64,000 nt of DNA from Anadara kagoshimensis (Eukaryota > Mollusca > Bivalvia > Arcoida > Arcidae), in the NCBI GenBank assembly GCA_021292105.1, contig CM037857.1, positions 42,897,464 to 42,961,463 on the forward strand. The letters run 5' to 3'. Below the pieces are notes generated by a model, which saw only the letters and a program-made list of their open reading frames with translations, was not told the origin of the DNA and made no database searches. Below, piece by piece: positions 1-12,550 of the stretch. Within the stretch, counting starts at the first letter, position 1, and every line of letters starts with the position of its first letter. The position numbers were made by a program, and so were the translations under genes.

Positions 1-62
1 ATCTGGTGCTCGTCCAATGTTAGATATTGTTATCTAAGTTCCAATATTAATATATATTTATC

Positions 63-615
63 CGGCGTTGGACATTTGAGCGAAAGCTCAGGACAAAAGA
101 GCGAAAATAAACGGAGGTTTGAGCGACGAAGTAATGGACATTTGAGCAACAGTTTTAACCCATTTGAGCGACATTTTTTCTTAACCTCTTCCGTAAGTCA
201 GAATAACGTCTGTTGCCTCCTGCTCACTGCGGGGATGTGGAAGTAGGATTTTAAACAGGATACCGTTTTGAAAAGCACCAATTTAAAATTAACTACATTT
301 CATAAAACTGTAAAAACTTTGTAAAATTTATAGTATAAAGCTTAAAGTAAATTCACATATCTGTTCTAGCTCGATATTTAAATCCCAGGGTAAGCCGGTC
401 TAAATATGCAGCGATCGACTTCACCATTAGCACGTGTTTCTGATAAAAATTCTCTCTAATACTCAGCTTGTTCTCTCTGTCTCTCCCCTTCACACTAGAG
501 CAGTGAACATATTTTAACTGTCGCTCAAATGTCCATCGTAAAATACATGTGATATTTAAAATTTGTCGCTCAATTGTCCACCAGGGTTTTTTTTCCGCTC
601 AAATGTCTTGCGCCC
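63..615. mobile_element. MITE with subterminal GACATTTGAGCG motifs, copy A
   Basis: The element begins CGGCGTTGGACATTTGAGCG and ends with the complement of GGGCGCAAGACATTTGAGCG, so it has short terminal inverted repeats (TIRs). A perfect 9-bp TSD, atatttatc, lies at 54-62 and 616-624. Inside, variants of the motif GACATTTGAGCGA occur four times directly on the left (near 70, 115, 137, 160) and three times inverted on the right (near 520, 566, 596). It has no coding capacity. A 9-bp TSD fits Mutator-like elements best; the superfamily is an inference. Confidence 0.75.
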
Positions 616-752
616 ATATTTATCTTGTGTCTTGTTTCTCTTTGTTCGTTTCGTGTGGGGCGTTTTTGTCTGCCTTGGCCATTGCCAAATACATAGACAT
701 TTTATCCTTTAATAGTTTTATTATATTTTTTTTTATATTTTCGAACTTATAT

Positions 753-1075
753 TACATATGCCAGTTTCAATTTTACAGCACTGCCATGTGCTGCTTTTGA
801 ATTTTTATGAAATAATACGTTCAAAAGTAGTACATGACAATTTAGCACATGACAGCACTTGACTGCCGTTTCAGAATACAATTCCTCATCAGTAGTGCTT
901 GGACCAAAATTGTGAAACTAATTTTTTTTCAGGATTGAAAAAGATACCCGCAAAGGACCAAAATGTATTTTACCACATTTAGACGAGGAAATACTTTGCA
1001 TGAGGGAGTAATCTACAGTTTTTGGGGAATTTCAAATTTTAATTTACAGCAACCAAACAAATTTCTTTTGTTATA
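753..1075. mobile_element. Left-arm fragment of the ATCAGTAGTGCTTGG inverted-repeat element
   Basis: This stretch shares a terminus (cagtttcaattttacagcac), the core attcctcatcagtagtgctt and the following ~150 bases (tactttgcatgaggga) with the left arm of the complete element at 18986-19924. No matching right arm is seen nearby, so it is a truncated or decayed copy. Confidence 0.6.
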
Positions 1076-1493
1076 AGATATTTATGAAAGACATAAACTG
1101 CATATTGTTTCATAGAAATTGAAACATAACCTTGATATAAATTTCTGTGACTATGACAAAGTTACTGAAGTATTGATGAAAACAAGTATCAAAAATAAAA
1201 ATTACATATATATTTCATAGCTAAATGATCATTATCATGTCGTTTCTGCAATTAAAAAGTTGATCATTAACTAATCATAAATTATTCAATTTTAGAATTT
1301 TTAAAAATTTCATGAGAGTCCCATTGGGTGCTAAATTGCATGTACGCACCTTAATATAAATGGTTAAACTATAAATCACAAATAACAAGCAATTAGATCA
1401 TTGTAGCAGATACGGGAAGTTTCTTGTTACCAACTCCACAAAAAGTCGCTTGCTGTGGTATGTACTAACCCCGGGTATAGAAGAATTGACGTA
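1076..1493. other. AT-rich non-coding stretch
   Basis: No supported gene, RNA or clear repeat was seen here. Confidence 0.5.
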
Positions 1494-1784
1494 TCGCTGA
1501 CTATGCCCACAATGTGCCGACAAAGGTCAAGCATCAAGCTCCGAACAGCGGCCAACATTCGTATCTCTACCTCGCGTCATACGGAGCTAGGAGATGGGCG
1601 CTGTTTCGAAGCTTAGTCTGGCATGCTTGAATTACACGAAAAAAGAATGAAAAGTCGGCCTGAATTGCGCCGTTTAATGGCGTTACTGACACTAGAACGT
1701 CATTAGTTGCCGAGACGCTGCTTTGATACCGTAATGGCGGTCTTTGTCGGAACATTGTGGGCGTGGCCGGCGATCCGTCAATTT
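1494..1784. mobile_element. MITE with GCCGGCGATCCGTCAATT terminus, copy 1
   Basis: The ends are inverted repeats of about 45 bp: the left begins aattgacgtatcgctgac and the right ends ggccggcgatccgtcaatt, with the shared inner part acaatgt(t/g)ccgacaaag. The interior (gcttgaattacacg, attagttgccgagacgctg) is shared in opposite orientation with the copy at 19427-19632. It is non-coding. Confidence 0.65.
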
Positions 1785-3084
1785 CATAGTTACCGAGTAA
1801 GTGAACATCTCCAATCAAACTGGAGATGGTGAGCCATATGATTAAAATTAGTAGCTAATTTTCGATAGGCAATCACGTTTTCTGTTTTTTTTCTTTTTTT
1901 AATAAGTTTGTTGGTAATTTAATAAATAACCTACTTACTTATGACTTCAGTATTTTTCCTGGTTACGGCCATTATATTCTGAATTACTGTAGAACAACCT
2001 TTATTGTTTCACTGTAAACCCAAAGTGCAAATCGCGAAATAGTGTCTTATTGAATTGGTTTAGGGTTGGCAGTTGACAATAAAGGTGGTTTTACATTATG
2101 TTGTACAGTTGTTCTGGAGACGGGTTTAAATAAGCTAGCGCTTGTTCCTGAATCCAGTTTAAAGTTTGTTTTTTGTTGTGTTATTTGTATTTAATGATGA
2201 ATAAATATTGTTTAAACTAAACATTAGTAGCTACGGTTTTGATTAAAAACCCCACACATTTCAGAAGTTCTTTCTTGTTTATTTCTATTCAACCTTCATT
2301 ATTTTATACGGAGGGAGGGGGGCTGGTAAAAGTGTTTTCTGCGTGAAATAGAAAATATTTTCATTATTCAATCTTCTGGAGTTAGTTTTGTTAAACGGGG
2401 CTATAGCCCTTCAAGAAACTATTTTTAAAAAGCATGCAATATTTAAACTTTATTGACTAAGTGTTTTCTTTAGCCTGAAGTTTACTATACGAAGGTGATT
2501 AGAAAAGCTTCAGGAAATATTCACACAATACTTTTTAACTTGGGAGGAGGCTAGGAGCGTCTAACCATTGTTATACATTCAATAAGGTTTATTGAAGATT
2601 GTATAGTTACTGACTAGATTAACATTCCCAAATTAATGAGAAATGTATTGTTTACATTATTAGCTATTGTTCTAGTTTCATAAAATAAATAAATGACTTT
2701 CTCGTTTAATTATTTCAATTATCATGGTCCTTGTCAATCAGTTTAAAATCAAAAAGAAGTTTCATTTTTCCCATGGAGCGGGTTACAATCCCTCATGAAT
2801 GAAATATCTGAAAAAATTCACAGCAGATTTTTGTACCAAAATGATAAATTCTATGTTAATATTAAATTTATTATAAATATGGAATATCGTCTATGAAAAA
2901 TATGGGGAAAATAATGCGAGAAAGAAAAAAGACAAAAAAGCAGACAAACACTATTAGAAATTTCTTAAAAACGAACACAAGAATAAATACTAGCAGTTTT
3001 CATCCATAGGAATGTTCCAACCAAGATGTTAAAAGTAACCACGTGAAGTAACTACTTCTCGTGTCTACACACTACCTTTAATTG
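1785..3084. other. AT-rich non-coding stretch
   Basis: Nothing supportable was found apart from scattered poly-A and poly-T runs. Confidence 0.5.
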
Positions 3085-3430
3085 ATAATTCCGAGTATCA
3101 TAATAGACGTGTAATGCTTACAATGCCATGTAAGAGTAATTTCCGATCATTTCCGAGTATCATAATAGACTTAAATGTTAACAACTATTGCCATTGAAAA
3201 CGAATTTCCGATATTTCCGAGTACCATAATAACCGTGTTATGCTTAAAACCAATGCCGAAGACGAATTTCCGGAATGGCATGTGGCGACTCAAAATGGCG
3301 AAACAAACATTTCCGTTTAGTCTGCGTTGCACGCTGTTCGTTGGGTTCAACTATTTCCGTTATTGTTTGCGTTGTACGCTGTTCGTGGGGTTCGACCATG
3401 GGGAATTAAATATTTCCGTTTTTCTTTGCG
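3085..3430. repeat. Degenerate local tandem repeats built on TTTCCG
   Basis: About three degraded units of 60-80 bp share tttccgagtatcataatag (near 3090, 3150, 3215). They are followed by two ~60-bp units sharing tgcgttg(c/t)acgctgttcgt (near 3320 and 3370). Spacing is irregular, consistent with an old minisatellite. An open frame crosses it but shows no protein resemblance. Confidence 0.55.
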
Positions 3431-4304
3431 TTTCCTGATTATTATCAGATTCGCATGGGTGATATTTAATTGATGTTCATATTTTATATATTATTTCCTC
3501 GTTAGTATTATCGATAAATCAACGTTAATTAGTAATTCGTTAATTATTTATCTAATATTTTCGTTTTTACTGACGATTGTTATAAATAAGAAATATTTTA
3601 TTAATGCGATACATGCAAGGTGTGGCAAAAATTGATAAATGAATTTGCTACTGGCTTTTAATTTTTTACAAATAAATAAAAATTTTAAAAGCACAGGAAT
3701 AAAATCCATGATATATTGTTAATAGTCAAGCAAATATCAGTTTTCATTTCAACCATTTATACATGTGTCCCAAAACAAAGATTTTTATTCCTTCTCTGTG
3801 TAGAAAACACGTTTACCAGAGCATAGAAATGATGTAAACTGAAGGCTTACAATGGATATCATTTTATCATGAATTGTGAGCCTTTTGTTATTGAAAGAAA
3901 AGAAATATGTACCGGCAAAATATACTTGTTAACCTGATGTTATGAAATTCCATGTTTATTTACTAGAAAAAAATTATACTTCTTCAACCTTATACATGTA
4001 CAAAATATCTATAGGAGAATGTACTCTCCAGGTTAACATTTTTATGTAATTATGTAATTTTTACCATTGTACTATGTATTATTTGTATTGTATTGTAACA
4101 TTGTTATCTTGATTGTTATATGTCAATGTGAGAATAAAATAGTATCATCTAGCCGGTCTTCGTGAACTCATGAATTCATATAAGTGGAATACTATTGGCT
4201 CTTATCAACATACACATCTCAAAATACCAATTAATAAACCTTTAATACAATATAATTAAAAATAATTTTAAAATTGGCTGTTCTTATATTTGTTGGTGTC
4301 ATAG
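3431..4304. other. AT-rich non-coding stretch
   Basis: No gene or recognisable repeat was seen. Confidence 0.5.
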
Positions 4305-4419
4305 TGTCATGTGGCGCCGATTTTCAATTTTTATTAAAATAATGCATACAAAATCAGCACATTAAAACGCTGATTTTGAATGCACTATTTTGATAAAAAT
4401 ATAAAATCAGCACATGACA
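4305..4419. mobile_element. 115-bp fold-back MITE (TGTCATGTG ends)
   Basis: The whole segment is nearly palindromic: it starts tgtcatgtggcgccgatttt and ends aaaatcagcacatgaca. The flanks read atag on both sides (4301-4304 and 4420-4423), a possible short TSD. It is non-coding. Confidence 0.55.
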
Positions 4420-4842
4420 ATAGCATAGAAGTATAACTAGCAATATATAAACAAAACGGGTCTCTATTGATTATAATATTTAGGGTTACAAACCCATATT
4501 ACAATTATATTAAATTTTATATATTTTACACAACCAGAGTGTACATGTGTTTGAATGACATTACAATATTGCAAGTCCATCATATAAATATATATAATAC
4601 AATGTATGATCATAATCATGACCAGAGTTTCATCCACAGTATCATTATCTAAATATACCAAAAAGTGGAAACACACTTTTCACTGTTTTACATAAAAAAC
4701 ATACTTCCACATGTTACACAAAACATCCTTATTAGTGGATATTGAAAAATATTTGTTACCATGTTTATAATGATATTCGTATATTTACAACAATCAACTT
4801 TTAAAATCGGGCAAATCGCATACCAAGAGCATTTTAAAGCGG
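4420..4842. other. AT-rich non-coding stretch
   Basis: Short open frames exist on both strands, but they are low-complexity AT sequence with no protein resemblance. No gene is supported. Confidence 0.5.
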
Positions 4843-5269
4843 CGTTGGACATTTGAACGAAAGTGTAGAACAAAAGAGCGAAAATAAACGGATGTTTGAG
4901 CGACGAAGTAATGGACATTTGAGCGACAGAATTTTAACCCATTTGAGCGAAATTCCAAATATATGGTAGACATTTGAAAGACATTTTTCTTATCTTCTTC
5001 CTTTAATCAGTTAACCAAAATGAAGTGTTCCCCCTGTTCGCAGCGGGGATTTTGAAAAACACCAAATTGAAATTATAAAATACATTAAAGGTCTAGCACT
5101 ATACCGACAAGTCCAATGTTTTATATACTGGATAGTTTTTCGACTTATATCCTTTATGTAGATTTAAACTGTCGCTCAAATGTCCATCGTGAAAAGCAGG
5201 TAATACTCAAAATATGTTGTTCCAATGTCCACTAGGAGGTTTTTAATTGCCGCTCAAATGTCATTGGCC
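4843..5269. mobile_element. MITE with subterminal GACATTTGAGCG motifs, copy B
   Basis: Second copy of the family at 63-615. It begins ggcgttggacatttgaacg and ends gccgctcaaatgtcattggcc. Five direct motif variants lie on the left and three inverted ones on the right. The flanking 9-mers ttttaaagc (4834-4842) and tttcaaaac (5270-5278) match at 7 of 9 positions, supporting a 9-bp TSD and an older insertion than copy A. Confidence 0.7.
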
Positions 5270-6382
5270 TTTCAAAACACAAGCATGGACATTTTGTTGA
5301 TAGAAACATGGCTGAGTGTATACTGTCATGTATTTGTTATATGTCGTGTTCTTGGTTGCGATTGCAGTTTTAAGGAACGGTGCTTTTAAGTTACAAATTC
5401 TTTCTTTTTTCTGTTGAGAATATATACAATGTATATCCATGTATGTTTAAACATCGGTATGTTGTTCTCAAGGAAGTAAGATCTTTCATCAATTTTCTAT
5501 GAATTGGAAGTAATAAAGCTCACACAAGATAGCTTTCTCTGACACGAAGGAGTATAAAACAACACGATTTAATCTCCAATAAATTTTATAACTGCATGAA
5601 AAATTCTTTTTAGCACGCGACAACTCACGGGGGAAACTCGGACAAATGAGTCCCGTGCGGGCTAATTAGATGAATACGGATCTACCGGTATTCCAATACT
5701 AAACACAATACAAACTATTTGTGTATTTGCTTTCTGTTTCATTAAACCTTACATCAAACTATCATGCTATCGTCTTTATCGAAATCCCGCGAGAATTAGA
5801 CTTATTAGAATGGGATTTTGGAGTCATTTGTAAATTATAAAATTCGTGTTTCCACGGAAGAATATCCTCTTATTTTCTTTAATACAAATTAGTGTAATTT
5901 TCCTGAGACGAATGTTTGTTTTAGCCCTGTATTAAAGCAATGACGGAGTAAATAACAGAGACATCACATTCATAACACGAGTAAATTAAACGTAATCCTG
6001 AATTAATGATCCATATAAAATGGTTGCCATTGCTTAAATATGCCGCGAAATGTCTCGGGATTCTTACTTTCTCACTCCTTCCTTAAACATTCGCTAATTC
6101 TAGGAGGGGGGTGTTTTAATATTATTGTTGATCACTTCATGTTCAAAGCCAAATGCATCTTATGCTATCTTAATACATTTGTAATTAAAAACACACTGGC
6201 GTTTATAATTAACTCGTTAACCCTGTTCTTTTCGTTTAATTATTCAAAGTTTTATTTCATCATTTTTGCGACAAAGAGTGTTTAGCAAAGTAAAAAGTCT
6301 TTTTAACATTATTCTGATTAAAACTCTTATAACTTTCCATACAATACAAAAAAAGAGAAAGGACAATATAAGATACACAGTA
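5270..6382. other. AT-rich non-coding stretch
   Basis: No gene supported. The short frame at 6040-6285 is hydrophobic AT-driven sequence without a recognisable domain. Confidence 0.5.
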
Positions 6383-6572
6383 CAGGCCTGTCGAAAGTTT
6401 AATACTGGGCAATCAAAAAAAAGTCGCAGCTTAGTTGCCGAGTGTGCGAAATATGGATAGTTACTGACGAAAAGCTACCGAGAGATAAAAAGAAGCTTTC
6501 GAGAAAAAGCTAGAGTTGAGGCGTCGAAGTAAGCTGTCGGTTCGGCACTAATCCGTTAGCTATAGCTTAAGT
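6383..6572. mobile_element. ~190-bp MITE of the CCTGTCGAAAGTTTAA family, copy 1
   Basis: It begins caggcctgtcgaaagttt and runs to ggttcggcactaatccgtta, matching the ends of the copies at 11717-12550 and 60312-60474. The right terminus is degraded. Confidence 0.6.
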
Positions 6573-6574
6573 GT

Positions 6575-6662
6575 TTTCCATTCGAGTGGTCAGATATTTT
6601 TATCTCAAACGAGGCTCGGTCGAGTTTAAGATTAAAGTATTAGACCACTCGACTGGAATTTT
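6575..6662. repeat. Hairpin-forming inverted repeat
   Basis: Arms ccattcgagtggtc (near 6579) and gaccactcgactgg (near 6642) are inverted copies around a ~55-base loop. It could be the relic of a small fold-back element. Confidence 0.4.
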
Positions 6663-7143
6663 GTTATCTTGGTCTGGAACGAGTAATTGATTATTTTTCT
6701 CGCATAAAGATTTTAATTGAAGCCTAAAGACGTTGAAATTTCTTATTACAAACCAAAGACTTTGCTAGCGAATAAATTTATGAATGACTTAATGCTGTTA
6801 ACGTCATCAATAACGTGAAAATCAGAACAGAAATGTGGACCTACGCGATAAAAAATAAAAACAAAAATTTCTTTTTTATACACTTAATGGTCAAAATTAA
6901 TTTGTTTATAACAAATAATAATAATAAAATAGAATTAAAATTTATAGAAATTAGTTGTTAGGGGAATAGCTCCCTCGTATCACGAATTATGTCCCTTGCT
7001 ATTATTAAAATAGTAGTTCTCGTTGTTCTGAAATACCCTGCACGCGCTCACGCGGGTGCGATTTGGAAAAAATATCGCACCACCTATCCCGTGAGATTAA
7101 TATGTCACATCTGCGAGAATATAATATTTAAAAACGCACGTTA
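6663..7143. other. AT-rich non-coding stretch
   Basis: No gene or clear repeat was seen. Confidence 0.5.
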
Positions 7144-7151
7144 ACAGCCAT

Positions 7152-7828
7152 GTTACGCCACATAGCGGCGTTGCCGCATAAACGCACCCGACACGTCTAT
7201 GCGGGGAATTTCAATGCATAAAGAGGTTGGGCACGTTTATGCGGGGACGTTCAACGCATAAAGATGTGTTGCTTATATGCGGTGCAAGGCTGCCTTTTTG
7301 ACACATAAAGAGGACTAATTTTAACGACTCGGTATGAATTTAAAAAAAGCTTAAAAGAACGGTGGTGGAGACATTAATGATGACGACGACGGTGACAATT
7401 GAGAATTTAAGTTTTTGTTGATACTGGTAATAGTAATGGTAAGGGGGAGGCGGAGGATGATGACGGGGACGGGGTATGAGCCCAACGACGATGTAACCGT
7501 CGTCGTGCCGACGGCGGTGGCGATGGTGACTGTAATGTTGATGGTCGTTAAATTGTGATTTTGGCAGAATTTCGACTTTTGCTTTTAATAATAGTAATAA
7601 TAATAATTATTATTATCATACGATGATCATCACGATGATAGTGATGGGGGTGGTGTTTTAGTTAATGTGGTAATAATGATGGAAGTGTAGGTGATGGTAG
7701 TAAATATTTTCTTTATGCGGCGGAATGTAGCCTTTCTGCCGCATAAAAGTGTAAATTTTATGCGTTGAAATTCCCCGCATAGATGTATTGGAACACGTTT
7801 ATGCGGCAATACCGCTATGTGGCGTAAC
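7152..7828. mobile_element. 677-bp DNA transposon with long TIRs (TGTTACGCCACATAGCGG)
   Basis: The left end reads tgttacgccacatagcgg and the right end is its complement, ccgctatgtggcgtaac(a). TIR similarity continues inward for 100 bp or more through repeated (c)gcataaa motifs. Both sides are flanked by acagcca (7144-7150 and 7829-7835), an apparent 7-8 bp TSD suggestive of hAT-like insertion. The middle holds a GATGAC/GGTGATGG-rich tract and no transposase. Confidence 0.7.
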
Positions 7829-7835
7829 ACAGCCA

Positions 7836-8872
7836 AAGCAATACTATAACAAACGAACTAAATATTACCACATATTAATACCACCGATTATAAACCTCCG
7901 GACTTTGGATGGTTATTGGGTTTAATGACTGAATAGTGGCAAACGCCGTGGCGACAACACAAGATTCACTAAAACACATCACAAACGATAAACAAATTAA
8001 ATTCATTAAAATGTTATAAATTTGGATATAAGAAATTACATCAAAGAGAAGAGTGCAAAAATTAGCTCTATATCTTACATATTTCCTCAATGCATTGTGA
8101 TTTAAACAGGGAGCGGTATCTTTTTGTTTGAGATATGGATAAGCTCGATGGAGAATTGCTTATGAACTGTGTCTGTGGCGTACTAGTTTGAGTCAAGCAT
8201 TTAATTTAGGTCGGAGAATGCAATTGAACTAAGAATCATCATTAACAAATTAAATGGTCACAGTTTTCACAAATAAAGCGCGGACTATCTGTTACAATAA
8301 ATAAATAAATAAATAAAATTGTATTTCAACACAAACTTTAAAAAAGCAAACTTTTTACATTATATTTTCAAAATATATTTTTCATGGTTTGCCCTTTCTC
8401 TCTCCAACCTCTCCTATCACTTACCGTCCTGTCAAAATAGGCGTAAAATAATTCTTCAATAAGTCTGGCTATAAATTTAAGAGGAACAGACATGCAATAC
8501 ACATATAGAGCAATTTCACAAGCAATAAAAATCAAGAGCTTATAAAGGGCAATGATTATATTGCTTGATGGCAAACAAAAAATGGAATAATGAAAATCTT
8601 AATCTTTCATAGACAATATAATATCAATATTCATTATCGTATCATCTTACATAGCTATATATCACTCTCATATACAGAAGTCACAATAAAATCCACAAAG
8701 TTCAACATCATATATGTATATAGACCAGGGGTTATTTACGATATGGACGGCACAGTCAATATTTCTGACTTGTTCCAAAATATTACTGCTTTTTTATGTC
8801 AGAATTAAATTTTTGTCCGAATTTACCAAAGATGGCCATTTTTTAAATTATTTTATTTGTATTTCTAATCTA
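7836..8872. other. AT-rich non-coding stretch with a short AAAT microsatellite
   Basis: An (aaat)n run lies at about 8298-8318. No gene is supported. Confidence 0.5.
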
Positions 8873-9120
8873 AACTGAAGTTGGTAACGTTTTGTACCAT
8901 TTCTGATTTTACCGGAAGTTAGTAAGCTTTTTGAATTGTTTCTGATTTAACCGGAAGTTGTTACTTTTGAATTGTGTCTGATTTAACCGGAAGTTGGTAC
9001 TTTTGAATTGTTCCTATATTTAACCTAAAGTTGGTACTTTTGAATTGTTCCCTATTTAACCGGAAGTTAGTAAGCGATTTGAATTATTTTTACGGTCTAT
9101 TTTTTATTTTACCGGAAGGT
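8873..9120. repeat. Minisatellite, ~45-bp degenerate unit (TTTAACCGGAAGTTGGTA)
   Basis: Five to six diverged units share accggaagtt, ggtacttttgaattgtt and a ctgatttaacc spacer. Unit length drifts between about 40 and 60 bp. Confidence 0.7.
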
Positions 9121-10602
9121 GAAAAACTTTTTTTTTTGAATTGGTTCGGACTTCACATCATTGTAATTCAGATAGAAAATGGTAAGCGTTTTGATTTAAA
9201 TAATTATATCAAAATATACTTCAGAAATTGTTAACTTTCATCAAGCATTGTTTATAGTGTGAATTAGTGTGGTAAGATTAAACAAATGTCTTGCAAAATA
9301 CTGAAAATTGGAAAAAGAGATAAAGAGTTGAAAAAACAATCTGCAAATTTTCTTGATGTTTTTGGCAAAACATTTTACATAGACTAGCAACTGTATATTT
9401 TATAATGAATATGGGTCTATATTTAACCGTTGTTATTTACTGCTATTATCACCAGGTAAAGAATCTACGTCTATGTTAATGAATTAAAACACACTCTTTA
9501 TTTAATTTTTTTAGGGCATGCACAAAAGGAGTAATGAAAAGCTCATAGTGTTAAGATTTAAGATAGATACCCAAAAAATCCCAAAACGTCTCAGGCATTA
9601 AACAAGCTATTGACGGAAAGTGCCAGTTTAAGAGTGTGTGTGTGTGTGTGTGTGTTAAAAATTGTATCCATTCTAGATAATATAAACAATAACATGACAC
9701 TGTAAATGTATATTCTTCCTTAACAAATTGTTAACGAAATAGAAATGTCACATTTTTCTCTGAAATTCTTCAGTAAAGTTTGAAATGCATGAAACCATAT
9801 ATTCTACTGGTATAAGATATGACAGTTGTTTATCATTCTATTAGTGCGACTGATCAAAGAAAAATCAATCTTGTTGAAAAGATATAAATCAAAATACCTT
9901 TTGAGTGTATTTCTATCAAAATGAAACCTATCTTGTTTGATCACTTGAAGGTTGCAGGCTAACAAAGACTTATTTTTTCTGAATGCAACAAACATCAATT
10001 ATTCAAGACTCGGAATAAACTACTAGTGTGGACTTTTTTCACATGTCATTTTGCCAAAATACATCTATAAGAAACACCCCTGATGTGGTATACTCTAAAC
10101 AAAAGAACAAAACTAGCACACCATACCTGACAAAACATTCAACAGAAATGACGGACATTATCTCTTTATAAATAGTAAAAAGAGTAAGATTAGTAGAATT
10201 TATCACAAGTGGTGCCAGATAGGGAAAGTTGAATTTCATCTGGTACAGAACGAAAATTGCACAAATATATTTAGAACGAAGGTTCCGATTTCGTTACCTG
10301 CCGTCACGAATCAAGTGATTGGTTATATTTCTTGCACCAGAAAATCCTGAGGTAATAAAACGAATGTCAACCTATCTATACACATATATCTTTGTGGGGG
10401 GAGGCTTTTTTGCTGCCTTGCACATAACACAGGGGGTTCAAGAAGCTTTTTCACTCTGTTCTGTCTGGGGTGCAAGAATACATTTTCAAGTAAGCATGCG
10501 CGTATAGAATCCAGACAGTGTAGGTAAACAAAATTATTTTATGTCATCTGTTCGCCTGTATATAGGCCGTAAGGTCACAAATAGACGTATAACTCAGGCA
10601 GC
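9121..10602. other. Non-coding stretch with a short GT microsatellite
   Basis: A (gt)n run is at about 9636-9655. No gene is supported; the short frames lack recognisable protein features. Confidence 0.5.
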
Positions 10603-10661
10603 CACAACAACAACAAAACCAGCGGCAACAACAACAGCAACAGCAAAAAACAACAACAATA
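10603..10661. repeat. CAA-type microsatellite
   Basis: An imperfect (caa)n / (acaaca)n tract. Confidence 0.7.
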
Positions 10662-10921
10662 ATTTTATGCACTTCATACAATTAAGAAGCAGCTTTAGCT
10701 TTAGGCAACAGAACAAATCACAATTTTAATTGATTCCGTTTGTCAGAATTTACTAATACCGTAAAATAAAAACTCTGTTATTATTAAAATAAATATTTAA
10801 TGCTCGCCCAATGCCCTACGTTACAGCAGCTAAACCTTTATCAAGAACTGACACCACATTTAAAGTCACGTTTTGAATACGGTACACGCCGACTGTGACA
10901 AGGAAAAAACTGTGAAATTAT

Positions 10922-10969
10922 CATTATTATTATTATTATTATTATTTATTATTATTATTATTATTATTT
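10922..10969. repeat. ATT microsatellite
   Basis: A run of (att)n with one interruption near the middle. Confidence 0.85.
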
Positions 10970-11716
10970 CACGTGGTTTGTTCCATTTTCTTTGATTTCT
11001 AATATCACTACGTTATCTTTCTCATTGGGTATCTCAAATCAACATCTAAGACAATTTTACTTTTATACGTATTTCACTTTTATCGTTCTGATTGTATCTG
11101 TATAACACGGACCGGTGATAATGAACTCATTAAGAATATTGAAAATGTCCACTCATTTATCTTTTGTAGTAATTGACCTGTCTGTGATGGCTTTATTAGT
11201 AGTCTTTTAAAAACAAATTAAATCTTGATTCTGATGTGAAAATAAAAGCTCTAGCAATAATTGAGCAATGTAATAATTTTGTCCATTTTGTACCACGTGT
11301 CATTGTTATCAAAAAGCCATAACATTTTAATTTAGAGTAATTCACGTGCAGAAAATCAAAATATTAAAATTCACACAAAACTGACAATGTTCATTTATTT
11401 TGGAAACCTCGCATGAACCTGTAGGACAAACATTTTATGGTGGGTGAATTTCTAGAAAGAGCATGTCGTGCATGCAGAGTTATAATGTTATAACTGATAA
11501 GGAATGATCTGATGTGCAGACAGCTGGGGAAAATTATTTTTACAGCTGTATGATTTGAAATTAAGTTGTATCCCCTGTGTGAGGCTTGTACTGTCAAGTC
11601 AATGAACCGTGACGTTACGGTGACTAATATTAGTTAACGTGAAGAAAATGAAGTCATTATCGACGACTAAAGCGGAGTTAGTTCATAAACACAGCACATG
11701 AAAAAGAAGTACGGGA
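10970..11716. other. Non-coding stretch
   Basis: No gene or recognisable repeat was seen. Confidence 0.5.
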
Positions 11717-12550
11717 CAGACCTGTCCAAAGTTTAACACTGAGCTAACGAAATTGAGTCAAACTTCAGCTGTCGTGTGGTCGAGATATGGATAGCGCAGG
11801 CCCGTAGCAACGTTTTTGAAAGTGGGGGGGCCACATTTTGTGTAATTCGACCTCGAGGGCACAAAGTGCCTGAGCCTACTATGGGGGTCTGGGGGCAACT
11901 GAACTTGTAGATAAATGTTCTATGTCGTCGGGAACAAGTGATGTCCCCAACTCATCTATCCCGTAATTTCCAATTGAATCAAATTTGATTCTGTCTTCCA
12001 ATATTGTTTCTTGTTTCAACTTGATTTTTTTTATTTCCGCAATATTTCTGGACAATATACTCTGATACATGGTGATTATATAACATAAAATTAAAAGTCT
12101 CCAATACGATTTCGGAAGTCACTCTAGAATGATAACACGCGGAATAGGAAACGGTACCGTATATGTTCTCCAGTCCGGATTTGACCTTTGTTTACACACT
12201 ATTTAACCGACAATCACATGCTAGCTTCAGCAAAACTATCACAAAGATTAAAATTATATAGCTTACGTGTTCATGAAGTTATACAAGTTTATTTTTAACA
12301 GGTTTTCATACATTTTTTCTAAAATATTTTTATAAGTCCACAAAAAAGTGGGGGGGCCCGGCCCCCCTGGCCCCCCGGATACTACGGGCCTGATAGCGAA
12401 AAAGCTACAGAGATAGATAACAGCTGCTGAGATCGGCTAACTGACAGCTTATGAAAGCAGCTTATATTTGATATAGCTAATTAGGAGCCGAAAAGAGGTG
12501 CTGGTTCGGCACTAATTCGTTAGCCTAGTGTTAAACTTACGACAAGACTG
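11717..12550. mobile_element. MITE of the CCTGTCGAAAGTTTAA family, copy 2, split by an insertion
   Basis: The left end cagacctgtccaaagtttaa and the complement of the right end, cagtcttgtcgtaagtttaa, form the TIR; both continue into cact(g)agGCTAACG. The uninterrupted element would be about 230 bp; a 596-bp hAT-like element (11797-12392) sits in its middle. Comparison with the copy at 6383 (gaaatatggatag) gives the approximate empty site. Confidence 0.7.
11797..12392. mobile_element. Nested hAT-like non-autonomous element (CAGGCCCGTAG ends)
   Basis: Ends are caggcccgtag and ctacgggcctg, a perfect 11-bp TIR, followed inward by G- and C-rich tracts that stand out against the AT-rich background. 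The 6-bp direct repeat atagcg flanks it at 11791-11796 and 12393-12398. The CAGG...CCTG ends resemble hAT termini; a 6-bp TSD is shorter than the usual 8, so the assignment is tentative. It is non-coding. Confidence 0.7.
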
